Positions 42,883 through 54,913 of a stretch of 64,000 nucleotides of DNA are shown here, piece after piece. Position 1 is the first letter of the stretch. Each line of letters starts with the position of its first letter. Source of the stretch: Phaffia rhodozyma. Its lineage: Eukaryota > Basidiomycota > Tremellomycetes > Cystofilobasidiales > Mrakiaceae. Position numbers and translations under genes: made by a program. The DNA is taken from positions 558,001-622,000 of the forward strand of contig JACGZH010000011.1 of assembly GCA_014706385.1 (NCBI GenBank), read 5' to 3'. A model generated the notes under the pieces. The model did not search any database, was not told the origin of the DNA, and saw only the letters and a list, made by a program, of their open reading frames with translations.

Positions 42883-45800
42883 TCAAACTTCCTCGCTGGA
42901 CCTGACAAGTTCGTACCCAGGTCGTTGACTAGATTCTCCACTTGTTGATCCACCTAGATTAGGAAGAATCATCTGAATATAACTTTGTTGTCTTTGTCTT
43001 TGTCTGATATCGAAAATTGCATGACATTAGTTTGACAGTGTCACGGCAGTCAGACTTTTTTGAATGATGAAGCGCTCACGAAGAAAATCCTCCAAGCGGA
43101 ATATCATATAATTGTCTGTAATCAACTCCTAGCGTCCCTCCGACTGTCCAGAAATCCATGCAGTTCTGTTTGATTTTTTATTGTTGTTTATCATTATCAA
43201 AGAACAGACCGAAGGTAGGTACACGGTGGACGAAGCAGAATATAAAAATATAAATGGGTATGAGTTCGGAAGGAAAAAAGAGTATGTTCGACCGAGAGAA
43301 TGGAGACAAACCCCTATGATTCCCTGGTCGAATGGGTTAGCGTCCCTGCCTGCCATCCTTAATCCTTTCGCCGCTTTTCCCTTAGTGAACCTATCCAGAC
43401 CTAAAATCTGGAGCATGAACCTCCAGCCTCCTCCCATACAGCCTAGGATACCATGCCGATGCCCATGCGCGTGCCCGTGTGCATGGGCATGAACATGAGG
43501 GAGTGTTGACCCATCTCCTGTCTCTTCACCTGAAACCGTGGGTTCATCAACTCCTGTAGGATCGATTCCCATTCCAAGATCTCCAGGTCCACCTAATCCT
43601 TCTGGTCCGCCCGTCCTACCCCCTAATCCAACGCCTACAGCTCCACTTTGATCTCGCAGCGAACTGCCGCCTCGACCGCCCATGAAACCGTACCTGCCTA
43701 GGTTTGTTACCTCAAGTGTTGTCATTTGCCTCGAGACTTGCCAGACTTGCGAGACAAGGAGGATAATCGTCCACGACAGTTGTAGCATCGCCCAAAAGGT
43801 AACGAGGGCAAGGTAGGAATCATATCCAGTGGCGGTGCAAAGCACGGAAGGAAGGACACAAGGAGCACCGGTCTCGGGTGTCCAGGTCGGAGAATTCTCC
43901 ATGAAGTCTGATCGTCATTCAAGTTTCAAACCAAAATTTTGAGGAGATGACCATCTTAGAGACGTGGGAGGTTAAAAGTATTGGGAACATACAGTAGAAA
44001 GACAACAAGATGAAAGACGAGATTCCGCATACGAGAAAGATTACAAACAGCAAGAATTGCCGGTGGTTGTTCGATCCAACTAGAACGGTAGATTGAAAAC
44101 GAAGAAAGTCGGTTAGACTAAGGATTCTGGCTTCATGGCCAAGTGTTAATGTCACAGACTAACCAGCATTCCAAATCCAAGGGCAGTAACTACATTTTCA
44201 GTAAGGTTCAACAGCCGTGAGTGCAATAAAAGTTAATCAAATAGCTGAAGATTCAGTCAGGAAGAAAAGGACGAGTAAAGGAAGGACTGACTGGTCAAAT
44301 CTGGCTATACATCGATCTGTGATTCGATCGTGTTTCGATCGGAGTGGCTTGCGTGCCTAAGTATGCAGAGTGATGGAATTCTGTCAGCCGTGCTTAATGC
44401 CAGATCAACCTCGTATTGACGTGGAACGCAACAATGAAAATTGACAGAGCATACCATGCAGATTATGCAAAAGTTGGTTCCGTTAAATTTGCCTTGATTA
44501 GTCAATTCCTCGACAACCTGATCAATAGAGAGGTCCAACCAGAAGAAAGTTATGTCACATCAGCATTCAGCGGCAGTTATTCAAGCAACAAACAACAATT
44601 CTGGAGACGACGGGAAATCAATCCAGACGGACCTCCTTAATCTCCGCATCACTTTCTAGTTGGGGCGTGGTTCCCGGGTCTAAACTAATTGCCCGGTAGA
44701 AGTTGTACGCGCAAAGAATGTATGCCACAAAGAAGAGGAGATTAAGAATCTCGTGACCCGGGACACCTATTTAAGAAGACAGTCAAGAACGAGAAGAAAT
44801 TGTTCAGTGATCGCGCTGTACAAGAAGCATGTTGATATGAAAGAATTCCACGGATCAGAGAGGGTACAAGGTCATCGTACCAGTCACTATCCTCGACACC
44901 CAGCATTGTCCAACATAGAATATGCTACTCGTGACTTTAGATGGATATCGTATGATCAATACTTGATGGCAAACCGCGCATTAACTCGTTGAGAACGACT
45001 TACTTATTGAAGCAAAGTAGGGCGATTTGGCTAATGAGTCTCCAAATCCTCGGTAGTCTAATACTGTTTTGGTGATCAACTAAAGTTTCAAAGCGAAACA
45101 CTCAATCAACATTGATAGTTCAATCCGAGAAACGGAGTCACAGCATAACGGTGTAAGCTCATGGGCGAAGAGAGATTTTTACGTACGTAGTGCATCGAGT
45201 AGAACTCTGCTATTGACAACGGGAAGCCGAGATACCAGGGCGATATCGAAACCGTGCCAGCTATCAACCAGAAAAACAATAGAGGAAGGAGGAAGATGAC
45301 TATCCGTGTAGTGCGCTACAGTTTGCGACCATCAATGAAATAGCACAAGTGTGTTAGGTATGAAAGCCAACGACGCGATTGACGACGAAAGATAAAGCTA
45401 CCAACCAGACTAAATCTCTTTTGCTTCAAGATTCCACTCTCCTCTCTACCTGCCTCTTCCAATCCCACCTTCCATGCGCCTATACTTTTCAACTCAACCG
45501 CCATGTCTCTCGGCGTTTTCCCCTGCTCATCCTTCGCGTCCACATCAGCGCCCGCCTCTACCAATCGTTTTATACACACTTTGTTACCCTTGACTACGGC
45601 CCAGTGAAGTGGGCTCAGCCCGTTGTTGTCTTTGGTTAACGGAGAGGCGGAATGCCGGAGAAGAAGATCGACTGAAATTGCATCGCCTGTAAAAATAAGA
45701 AGACGCGAGAGGGAGATGATCTTGAGAGATGCTTCCAAAAATACACACACATATACATGAAACAGAAACGAGGACAAGTATCTCTAATTGACGCGCGATG

Positions 45801-46821
45801 AAGGCATACCTTGATAAGCGGCCCACATTAGCGCGGTGTGTCCATCAGAATCTTTGGCATCAACTGCCAACGGCTGATGTAAAATGAAAAGAAGCGGCAT
45901 GACCTGTATCGAACGATGTGCTCGAACAAGAATGAGTAATTTGTCAGGTGCCCTGGCTTGTGATAGAGATGATACAACCGACCATGCTTGAATGGGTGAC
46001 GAGGTGAAGTGTATTAAATCCTTGGGAATCTGAAAGCGCGGGATCCGCTCCGTAAGAAATTAGCAGGTGGAGAACATAAAGATGTCCGTTTCTACCAGCA
46101 ATATGATGATGAACAATGAGAGAGGGTTTATAATAATTAGTCTCCCGTGTCACAGTTTTGCACTGAATAGTGATAACATACCGGGCAGCCCACTGGAGAG
46201 GGGTAGCCAGTAAATCTCCGCCTATCGGGTCAACATCCGCTCCATTTTCGAGTAAGTATCTACACACTCCAAGCTATATAGAAAGACCTGATCAGCGCTT
46301 GCTCTCGCGTTTGATACTCGATATGAACACGATGCAAGTGGATTTACCTGTGCGTTGATCCTGAGAGGAGGGAAAAACGCAACCAGTTAGTGGCTTAAGA
46401 TTTCGGCTAATTGAATTTTTCATGATAGCACAATTGTACGCACGCTGCCCAATGTAATGAAGTGACGTTTTGGTCGTCTCGCTCATTCACACTAGCTTTA
46501 CCGGATTTGACAAGCCGGTCCATGGTCTGAACGTCGCCTCTTTGGGCTGCTGAATGGATGGAGATCTGTTATACTCGAGTTATGGTCAGACAGACATGTT
46601 GATACACGAATCTCAAGCAGAATTTGATAAGGACCCACTTCTTCGTTTGACGGCAGGTGTGATTGTTGTTGCTCTGATGATGTCGTCTCGAGGTGCGAAG
46701 TCCGACCTGGAGCTATGGAAGCTGCCTGTTCGGCCTTTGACACCAGCTGCGTATCATCTACCTCGCCGGTAGACACAGTTGCCTTGGCTTGAACCAAGCC
46801 GGCTGTGAAGACAGATGCCAT
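42883..46821 (-). CDS. AKR1: Akr1-type protein S-palmitoyltransferase (ankyrin repeats + DHYC)
   Basis: Golgi multi-pass enzyme that palmitoylates cytosolic proteins. Start [20 protein letters not shown]; ankyrin repeats are spread over short exons between about 46560 and 45470 ([73 protein letters not shown]). Hydrophobic segments follow between about 45340 and 44550. The cysteine-rich domain reads [16 protein letters not shown] then [24 protein letters not shown], as in yeast Akr1, not DHHC. The DHYC codons are split by an intron (exons end at 44292 and resume at 44189). The last large exon (to about 43320) carries a TM segment, a Gly-rich linker, a His-rich run and [15 protein letters not shown]. 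The C-terminus reaches [16 protein letters not shown] favour a final splice (acceptor gatcaacaag) adding [18 protein letters not shown]; without it the protein ends at 43076. Confidence 0.9.
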
Positions 46822-47180
46822 GAGTGTTGTAGATCGATGCTGGTGTTTGTAGTAGATGGAAGAAGCGACGCAATGAGCAGATCAAAGAGCGAGATGTAAG
46901 GCGAGGCAAGGATAGGGTTGAGGCTGTGCTAGAATGTAATCACGTGACTCTGAAGATTACTGTCAAATTAGCTACACGTTTCTGTAGTCTCTTTTGTAAT
47001 GAGACACGCCACATTTACAATTCGCACGGCTTGGTACTGTTCTTCTCTTTCTCTTCTCTCCTCTCAACCCTCATCCGCTCTTGCTAGTGAGCACACATAC
47101 ATCCCTAGGTTCTTTCTATATAAGAAGAGAAGAAAGAGCAACGCTTTCACATATATACACAGACATTTGTATTAGCAGAT
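46822..47180. promoter_or_regulatory. Divergent AKR1/BRF1 promoter region
   Basis: 359 bases between start codons. The BRF1 side has a CT-rich run (47040-47075) and a TATA-like tatataagaag at 47116-47127, with ATATATACAC further on. Nothing coding. Confidence 0.5.
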
Positions 47181-50167
47181 ATGGTGAGCATTCTCCTATT
47201 CGCTATAGGCATCTGTTGCAAGTCTCCTTTCTCTGGCAATCCACGCCGTACCGACGCGATTCTTTCTTTGCCCTCTCTCGTTGTCTCTCTTTAGCCAAAG
47301 TGCGCTGCTTGTCTGTCCACCGTGGTCGAGATCGACCAAGCACAGGGTCAAACTTATTGTGCAGGATGTGGTATCGTCCTCGAAGAGAACACGATTGTGT
47401 CCGAGGTCACATTCGGAGAATCTAGCTCGGGAGCTGCCGTCCTTCAGGGTAGTTACGTGGGAGCCGACGCTGGTTCGTGCATTTCTATTCTGATTTTTCT
47501 AGCCTGATCTGAAACAGCTGATCTCAATAAACAAGTATGATGAGCTCCGATTGTTGACTTGACGTTTCTCCTCTCGTTCTCCCATCAGTTCGAGCACGAG
47601 TCCAAGGGCCTGGCGGTCAACGCGGAGGAGGCTCTCAAGAGTCTAGAGAGAATACGCTCTACAATGGTCAGTAAAGGTTCCCCATCCGTTGCTCCTACCC
47701 TTTCTCTGATTATTCACCTCCTCGCTCTTTCCGGCAATCGTGCTCACGTGTTTTCTCCCTCTCAATTCAGGCCGGATTCGAATCAAACAGGTTGCCCAAG
47801 GTCTCAAGCTGTCCGAACGAATTTCAGACGCTGCCATCCGGTGGTTCAACCTAGCCGTGTCGACCAACTTTACCAAAGGCCGAAAGACAGGACATGTTGT
47901 GGCTTGTTGTCTGTATGTGACCTGTCGAATGCAAAAGACGCATCATATGCTCATCGATTTCAGCGATCTCCTCCAGGTGCGCACTTGTTTTCACCTGCAT
48001 TTTCCCATACTTGGTTCACGTTTGCTCTTCTGACGTTCAACCTATTCTATTCTTCTCGATATTAGGTCAACGTCTTCAACCTAGGTAAGAACTTGGTAGA
48101 ATGAAGGCGAGTTTATCTGAGTCATGGGTCCGACGCTAAAGACAAGTTTGGACTTGTTTCACGTTCTCAGGTGCCGTCTATCTTCGATTGGTCAAGGCTC
48201 TCAATTTGCATCTGCCGGTTATGGATCCCTCACTCTACATTTCACGATTCGCTTCCCTCCTTGAGTTCGGAGATGAAACTCAGAAAGTCGCGACCGATGC
48301 TGTCCGTCTGGTCCAACGGTTCAAACGAGACTGGATGGATACTGGTCGACGACCGGCCGGGATTTGTGGTGCTTGTCTTCTGTTGGCCGCGCGAATGAAT
48401 AATTTTAGACGAAGTGTGGAGGAAATAGTTCAAGTCGTGAAGATTGCAGATACAACACTCCGGAAACGGCTTGAAGAGTTTCAGGGCACAGCTTCCTCAG
48501 AGCTGACGATTGAGGCGTTCCGGACGACTTGGCTGGAGGAAGGCGCAGATCCACCGGCGTATACAAAAGGGTTGAAAAAGAAGAAGGCTCATCTACTGTC
48601 GGCCGATGGAGAGACTGAAGATGGGAGCGAGTTCGGAGACAGTGACGATAAGAGATTAATCAGAGAAACTTCTCTGATGCCTCCTCCTCTGACAACAAAC
48701 GGTGCCGGCCATAGCAGTAATGGCAGTGGAAAAGGTAAAGGTGTGGCCGAAGGTGAACGCGGGGGTCGATCAAGTGTCACCCCTGTGCCTTCCTCATTTA
48801 GCCGGCAATCTAGCGAGACACCTTCGGCAACATCCCAGTTCCTCCCTTCACTATCTAACTACCCATCCCCTTCTCCCGCTCCATCATTCACACATCTAGA
48901 GTCTCTCCCTCTGGATTCTAACAAGACGGATGACCCTTGGACTCCAGGCGGGGAGGACATACCCTCGACTCCAGGCTCGTCCATCGGCGGATTCGATAAG
49001 ACAGACGAAACGTTCGACCCGATCATTGCGCATGAGGTGACATCCTATTTGGATTCTAACCAGGGCATTCAACTGACAACCGAATTGAATGAGAGCGAGC
49101 GAAAAGCGGCCGAACGACGAGCCGCCGAGAGTGGAGAGCTTGATTTAGATGGATTGGATGATGACGAGCTTGATCAGTTCATTCTGACAGACGAAGAAGC
49201 AACGATCAAGACTAGACTTTGGGTTGAATTCAACAAAGATTATCTGGAGAAGTTAGCTCGTGAGTTCAATCTGTTTCGATGCCTTTTTTAAAGCACTTTA
49301 TTTGCACAACGCGTTCTTTTTAACTGATTTGATTCTATTGATGAATTCTGTCTCGATCAGTGAAAGAATCCAAAGTACTCACCGATGCGGCCGGTTCTAC
49401 AGTTCGCAAAGTTGGTACCTCTTTTTGCGTCTCGGTTGAGCTATCAATCCTGTTATTTTGCACCAAACCTCATCTTGTTTCCCTCATCTTATTCTAGCCT
49501 CGGAAAAAGAAAATTCCTGGATCGGAACGAGGTGCGACAGCCGCCGACTCTGCCAAGAACCTTGTACAACGAAAGTTTTCTCGAAAGATCAATTACAAAG
49601 CTTTCGATGCGCTATTTGATAATGAAGATCTCCCTCAGCGAATGAGTGAACGACAGTTGAGAGAGAGTGAGCAGCCGATGGAGATCGAGGCCGTTCTGGG
49701 TGTGAACGATGGCGGGAAGGTGTATGAAGTGGACAAGACAGACCGTAAGCTTTGTTTCTAATTTGTTTTTCTTTCCTTTTTGTTTGCGAGCAACATAAGT
49801 TCGGATTGATAAACTCTATTGGTTAACTCTCCGTGGTCATCTAGAGCCTGGAGATATTGTCTTTGAATCCGTCTTCGAAGAAGTAGACGATCCTGTACGT
49901 TCCCTTTTTCCATCTGTCTTCTCTTCTGTTCCCCTTTCCCTATTCTTATCGTACTTATTCCTTTTTTTCTCACAGAAACAAAACGGCCCAAAACGAATCC
50001 GACCTGATGTATCAGACGATGAATCAGATGGAGGAGACGATCATGCCCGAGTGAAAAGAAAAACGCAGCTGGCTTCGGACGGCGCAGGAGGGGGGGAGGA
50101 AGACGAGTTTAGATCTTTCAACATGTACGGACACGGGGACGAGGAGGATGGGTTTGAGGAGGTTTAA
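47181..50167 (+). CDS. BRF1: TFIIIB subunit Brf1 (TFIIB-related factor)
   Basis: RNA polymerase III initiation factor that bridges TFIIIC, TBP and Pol III at tRNA, 5S and U6 genes. The first coding exon is only the ATG (47181-47183, ATG|gtgagc); the next begins at 47295 with PKCAACLSTVVEIDQAQGQT then YCAGCGIVLEENTIVSEVTF, a zinc ribbon with two C-x2-C pairs. The two cyclin folds follow: RIKQVAQGLKLSERISDAAI and GHVVACCLYVTCRMQKTHHM; then YISRFASLLEFGDETQKVAT and RRPAGICGACLLLAARMNNF. A long acidic Ser-rich linker (48580-49060) and the BRF1 TBP-binding segment (RKFSRKINYKALDALFDNED region, here split over exons) complete it. The C-terminus is acidic (GHGDEEDGFEEV), TAA at 50165-50167. Identity is firm. 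Confidence 0.95.
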
Positions 50168-50694
50168 TATAGGTTGAGTATCGTTGCGTGATGGAAAAAC
50201 TCTTCCTGTATTCTTTCTCTTCAGCTTTCATTCACCCCTTTTCTTCCGATTTGATCTTTTCCTTCTTTCTCATCTTTGGGATGATATATTTATTTTCTTC
50301 AGCGCATCTGTTGTCTTAACTTTGCTCTACGTTCTCTTCTAGTTCGATTTTCTTTTTTGGCTGTTGTTCTTTGCTGGATCCATGTTAGATTTCTGATCGA
50401 GCTTCCAGAGTTGAGGAAAGTTTTCTCTCGAGAGATGAAATGACTGGTTTTGCCTCAGGTCGGAAGGTTCATGAGAGATGCGAGCGAGCGTGCAAAAAAC
50501 TAGTTCCAAATTGTCATGGATTTGATTAAAGAAGATATATGCGTACAACCCGAAAGCCGAAAGGAGAACGGAGAGGGTAACGAGGAAAAGAACTGGAGAA
50601 GGTATTGAAAGAAACAGAAATGGGTAGATGAACGATCCTTTTTTTTTGTGATAAATCCGACACTGTGCCTGGTCTTTCACGTTCTTTGGCGTAT
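50168..50694. other. Convergent 3' flanks of BRF1 and the Asterix gene
   Basis: 527 bases between facing stop codons, T/C-rich at 50190-50350. Reverse-strand open frames here run through the Asterix 3' flank without family features. Confidence 0.5.
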
Positions 50695-51441
50695 CTAAAC
50701 AGCAGGAGCTTTGGATGGTCCATCGGGGAGAAGGACAAGAGTGGGAAGGTAGACCGAAAGGAGACCGACAATTGCAAATCTGAAGGTCGGTCAACGGCGA
50801 AACAACATTGAAAAAGGAACAAAAGGAGGATGATTGTCAGATTGTGTGATTTCTGAAGTAGAATTCTAGTTATACAACAGACGGCCAATAGATTAAAGCA
50901 GGAGCAGAAGAGCAAGAATAGATGAAACCGTACCCTAATCCTTGAAGTGAGCTACCAGAGGAAGTTTCGGTCGCTCGAAGAGGTGTCGCATTGAGGTATG
51001 CAGTGGAGGACAAGAAGAAGGCTGGCCAGGCGAAGTACCGGTTCTTGGTGAACCTACAGCAAGAATGAGGAAAGGATGGTGAGCCACGATTGTTAGTCGA
51101 GGGAATCGCTTGCAACAACACCACATTATCCGACGAGAAAGAAGAAGAACACATGACGATATACGAACATAGCTCCTCCAGCCATAGACATAGCCAGTGT
51201 TGAGAGATAATCTGGTGAGCCAGTCCAAAAAGGATCCTGCTGGGGCATATGGAAAGGGACAGCTGCGATGTTCTCCTTCGGGTCGGACTTGTCCTGAACA
51301 AGATGAAAGAAGAGAGTGAGACAACGATTTATCGATACATCGACAAGTTACAAAACTAGCCATCAGCCTCCAAGTAAGCCGATCAAAGCCCAAGAATATC
51401 CAAGCTGCAGCACTTACAAGGATGGGGATTGAAACAGACAT
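50695..51441 (-). CDS. Asterix (WDR83OS/UPF0139 family), ER membrane PAT-complex subunit
   Basis: Small three-helix ER membrane protein; the human homologue pairs with CCDC47 as the PAT complex, which shields polar transmembrane segments during membrane protein folding. Exons on the minus strand: a short first exon starting at 51441 (MSVSIPIL), a second with DKSDPKENIAAVPFHMPQQD then PFWTGSPDYLSTLAMSMAGG, a third from AMFTKNRYFAWPAFFLSSTA to LRATETSSGSSLQGLG, and a last with FAIVGLLSVYLPTLVLLPDG ending SKAPAV and TAG. The PDYL...LAMSMAGG, KNRYFAWPA and SSLQG elements match the family in order. The second donor must be AT|gttcgt, not the stronger-looking gtatat three bases on, to keep frame. 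About 130 residues, near family length. Confidence 0.88.
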
Positions 51442-51963
51442 AACGAAGACAAGTGAATGGCAGTTGAGGAAGCCCGATAGATGCTGATGGGATGAGACTC
51501 AAGCTGATCCTGAGCATACGAGATAGAAGGTGGTTACGAGAGTGTGTGAACGATCACGTGAGACTACACAGCCTTGTAAGATCTGAAACACGGGGTACAA
51601 CAACCTTTTGTTCGGTTCTCGCCTTTCTTTCGTTTCTTTTGTTCTCACCTTCCATCCGACTTTGTTTCTTTGCCTGTTTTGAATGGAATCCCTTTGATGG
51701 GGATCCAGCTGAAGCTGACCTGATGAGATCCCTTTGGTTCTCGCTTGATAAACACTCACATCTCAATCGTTGTTCTGGATGAATGATTCTTTTATTCTAA
51801 CCCACCTTTGCTTTCTTCTTCTTTTATCTTTCCTCACCTTTTCGTCTTCTCTCTCTTCCTGTTGTGTATATTTGTCGAAGACTGACCAAAGGAAGAGGCT
51901 TGAACCAACCTCGTCATTCTTGTTCATCAAACTCTTTCCTCTTTCTCATTTCGAATATTCGCT
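51442..51963. promoter_or_regulatory. Divergent Asterix/LRR-protein promoter region
   Basis: 522 bases. A CACGTG-like atcacgtgag sits at 51553-51562. A TTCT/CTTT-rich block (51795-51860) precedes the LRR gene start and probably marks its core promoter. No gene seen. Confidence 0.45.
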
Positions 51964-54472
51964 ATGCCTTCTAGGGTGAGACCAATCATCGGAAGTCCTC
52001 AGCTGATCCCCTCGTATGGTACGAACGATCACTCGAGACAGTCCACTTCAAGTGTCACTACCACGATAACCACAACATACTCTCCTGTATCTGTATATCC
52101 GGAGACTCCCTGTGCTGCTGGCTGTGTAGATGAACTCCCTCCTGTCCCCAGTCTGCCCTCTTTTCTTCGGCCGGAAAACTCCCATCAATCTCTCTCGACG
52201 CCTCGGAACGAACGTTCGCCATCTGCTACGAACCTCAGCTCAAGACCACCCCCGTTGGATTTCACATTGATTCACAAACTTCAGTCCATGCCCAGAGATG
52301 ATATGCCAGTCCTATCATTCACACCTTCACCAGAGGCCGCTCGGTTTCGTCAAAGGCAATCTCCGCAGTTCAGATCGTACGGATCGGCGCTCAGCACGCC
52401 TGCCTCCTTATCAACGAGGGCGCAAGGTCATAAGGAAACACCTCGGTCTGTGATTGCTAGGCTGTCTACGCATCTGGGGATCCTTCAGGATAGAGACATG
52501 TGGAAAGCTCAAAAACGGGTCGACAAGGAGCTAAACCGAATGGAGAAAGACAGAGAGAACCAAGAGGCCTGGCAAAGAATGGTTGATTATGATACCGAGA
52601 GAAAAGGGTCAAATGAAGATGAGGAGAACGCGGATTGGCATAACGTAGGTCTTCGAGAGTGGAGTCCTCTCCGAGTTGAGAAGAAGAGCTGGACGAATGC
52701 GATCATGGATACCTGCGGAATCATGAGCGGCAAGCAAAGAAATAGGGATCCAAAGCAGAAGCGAGGAGATGATAGAAGAAGAATGGTGATTACTGCTTTC
52801 CGCTTATATCTTGCCCTCTTTTGTTCAACTCCGGTTTTCGGTTACTGACCTCAATTGTCCTTCGTTTTCCTCAAAAACAAAATAAAAGATTGTTCTCGTC
52901 TTGATTGTTATCGCGTTTATCGTAGGGCTTGCCCTACTCTTGTATTTTCTATTGAAACCCAAGTCGAGCACTTCCGATCTTTCCGTTGCACCTGCATCCA
53001 TCCAAACAATCACATCCGTCGTTGTCTCCGGGACCGTATCATACCTTTCCACCCTCACTTCCACCTCCACTGCTACTATCGCTTCACCTTCCACCGGAAT
53101 CTCAACGCAATCTCTTACTTCTTCAGGATCTGTCAAACCGAGTTCGACCTCATCCTCATCTTCAACCTCAACCTCTAGCTCATCCTCCGCACCCAGTGCC
53201 TCAGCCGCACCAGTGATCAACCTTCAGACCTGTCTCTCCTCCTTTCCTCCGTCGAACCAAACAACATATTGCTCCGATTGCTATCCGTTCCTATCAACCG
53301 CCTCGAACGATTTTGTCTCCAATACTGGAACATCAGGCGTAGGAAAAGCCCTCCAGTGGTGTGTCCTTCGCTCCATCTTCGAAGCTACGACCAGAGACTC
53401 AACTGGGGCGACAACTGATGTCGTTGGTGGAGCCCTGGGATCGCAAGGTTGGTTTCCCTCGAGTGGAAATGGTGCTGTATGTGAAGGCTGGCAAGGAGTC
53501 AATTGTGATGAGGACGGACGATTAGTTCAATTGTTCGTCCCTTCTCGTTCCCTTTCTCTGTCCTTTTCATTGCTAAGTGGTCTGTCCTGGTTAATATTTC
53601 TTTCGTTCTTATAGAAACTTGACCTACCCAGCTGTTCCGTCTGTCATTCCAAGCTCTTTGGGGAATATCGTGACTCTCCAAACGTTGACGATTACTGGGA
53701 ATACGGTTGCCTCCATTCCCTGTACGTCAGAGATCTTTGCTGCCTTTCAATTTTGAATACAGCATTGTTGACCCATATTCAATTTACCATTCAAATTCTG
53801 ACACGACACGTAAACAGCGGGCTCCCTTCCGTCATCCATTTACGCGCTCTCCAACCTAACCTCTCTCTCCTTGACATCCACCGCGCTCGACCAGGCAATT
53901 CCCAACACTGCCTTTGGTCAAACCGGTGTACTCAAGAGTTTGACTCTGATCGACAACCAGGGACTTGGGGGTAGCTTGCCCACTGGTTTGGGAGCTCTCA
54001 ATTTGACCTCTTTGTAAGCCTTAGTCCCTTTTTCATTTTGTTGAGCCAAGATTCTGATATCGTATTCCACATTTGATTTACTTTTGCGAATTGTAGAATC
54101 GCTACAGGTCAAGCGTTGAGCGGAGACCAAATCACGAATCTTCCATCATCTCTTGCATACCTTGATCTATCTTTCAATTCACTTTCCGTCCTTCCCTCCT
54201 CCCTGTCAACTATCCTTCCTTCTGTCCGCACTCTCCTGCTGTCTTCTAATTCCCTGACGACTATTCCAACTTCCTTCCCAACATCAATCCAAAGTTTGTC
54301 TATGAAGGATAATACTGGTCTTGCGGGCCAGCTTCCGAGCGATCTTTGTGGCAGTGGGGCGTTGTCGATATGCGACGTGTCGGGAACAAAATTAACGGGA
54401 TCGGTCACGACGACTACAGTAAAAGGAAACTCGACAACGACAGTGACGAGTTGTGGGGTTTGTCAATTTTGA
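51964..54472 (+). CDS. Single-pass membrane protein with extracellular leucine-rich repeats
   Basis: Function unknown; likely cell-surface. Start MPSRVRPIIGSPQLIPSYGT. The first ~274 residues (51964-52785) are Ser/Pro-rich and then charged, without a signal peptide. After an intron the next exon begins IVLVLIVIAFIVGLALLLYF, one clear transmembrane helix. A Ser/Thr-rich stalk follows (about 70 residues, probable O-glycosylation), then a Cys-containing cap QTCLSSFP...YCSDCYPFL and CEGWQGVNCDEDGRLVQLNL, close to the N-terminal cap of plant LRR proteins. Leucine-rich repeats follow: IPSSLGNIVTLQTLTITGN, SLPSSIYALSNLTSLSLTST, GVLKSLTLIDNQGLGGSLPT, LAYLDLSFNSLSVLPSSL and LRTLLLSSNSLTTIPTSF-type units. 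The C-terminus has SICDVSGTKLTGSV and CGVCQF, TGA at 54470-54472. No kinase domain. With the TM after a long N-tail, topology should be N-inside, LRRs outside. Confidence 0.85.
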
Positions 54473-54913
54473 TTTAACCGGACAGAACACACATATATAT
54501 TTAATATATACAAATCGTTTTGCCATGCAACTTTCTCTGGACATTATGTTTTCTCTTCCTCCATACTTTCTTCTCCTCTCCTCTGTTCTTTTTCGGTTTT
54601 ATCTCTGCTTGTTTGTCCTATCATTCCGATTCCTTCATATCACTTACGAGTGTTCCGCCAATCTTGTACTTTTCATCTGATGGTCTAGATTTATACCCAG
54701 TTTCTTATTCTTACAACCTTCTCAGTTTTTATGTTCCTCATGCCTATCCTTTTACGTTCATCGGTTGTCTTCATTGAGACGAACAAGTCGAGAGAAGATT
54801 GCGACATCCGCATAGGAAAAGAAGAACAAAACAAAGATGATAGACATATAGCACTTGGAAAACTTTGAGCAAACCCTTATATCCCCTCCACCTATACAAA
54901 ATATCTCGATGCC
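54473..54913. other. Convergent 3' flanks of the LRR gene and DRS2
   Basis: 441 bases, with a tatatatttaatatataca element at 54491-54509 just after the LRR stop, as found in fungal polyadenylation regions. No gene seen. Confidence 0.5.

Noticed and set aside
43076..43130. AKR1 ending at the TGA after GGFSS
   Set aside because: Kept as an alternative. A donor (TTC|gtgagc) overlaps this stop, and splicing to the acceptor near 42940 gives a GYELV-type tail that fits fungal Akr1 proteins better.
47643..47876. Reverse-strand open frame beginning MVKLVDTARLNHRM, reminiscent of peptides translated from tRNA loci
   Set aside because: It lies antisense to the clear BRF1 cyclin-fold exon (RIKQVAQGLKLSERISDAAI). 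No tRNA cloverleaf is apparent, and the resemblance is chance.
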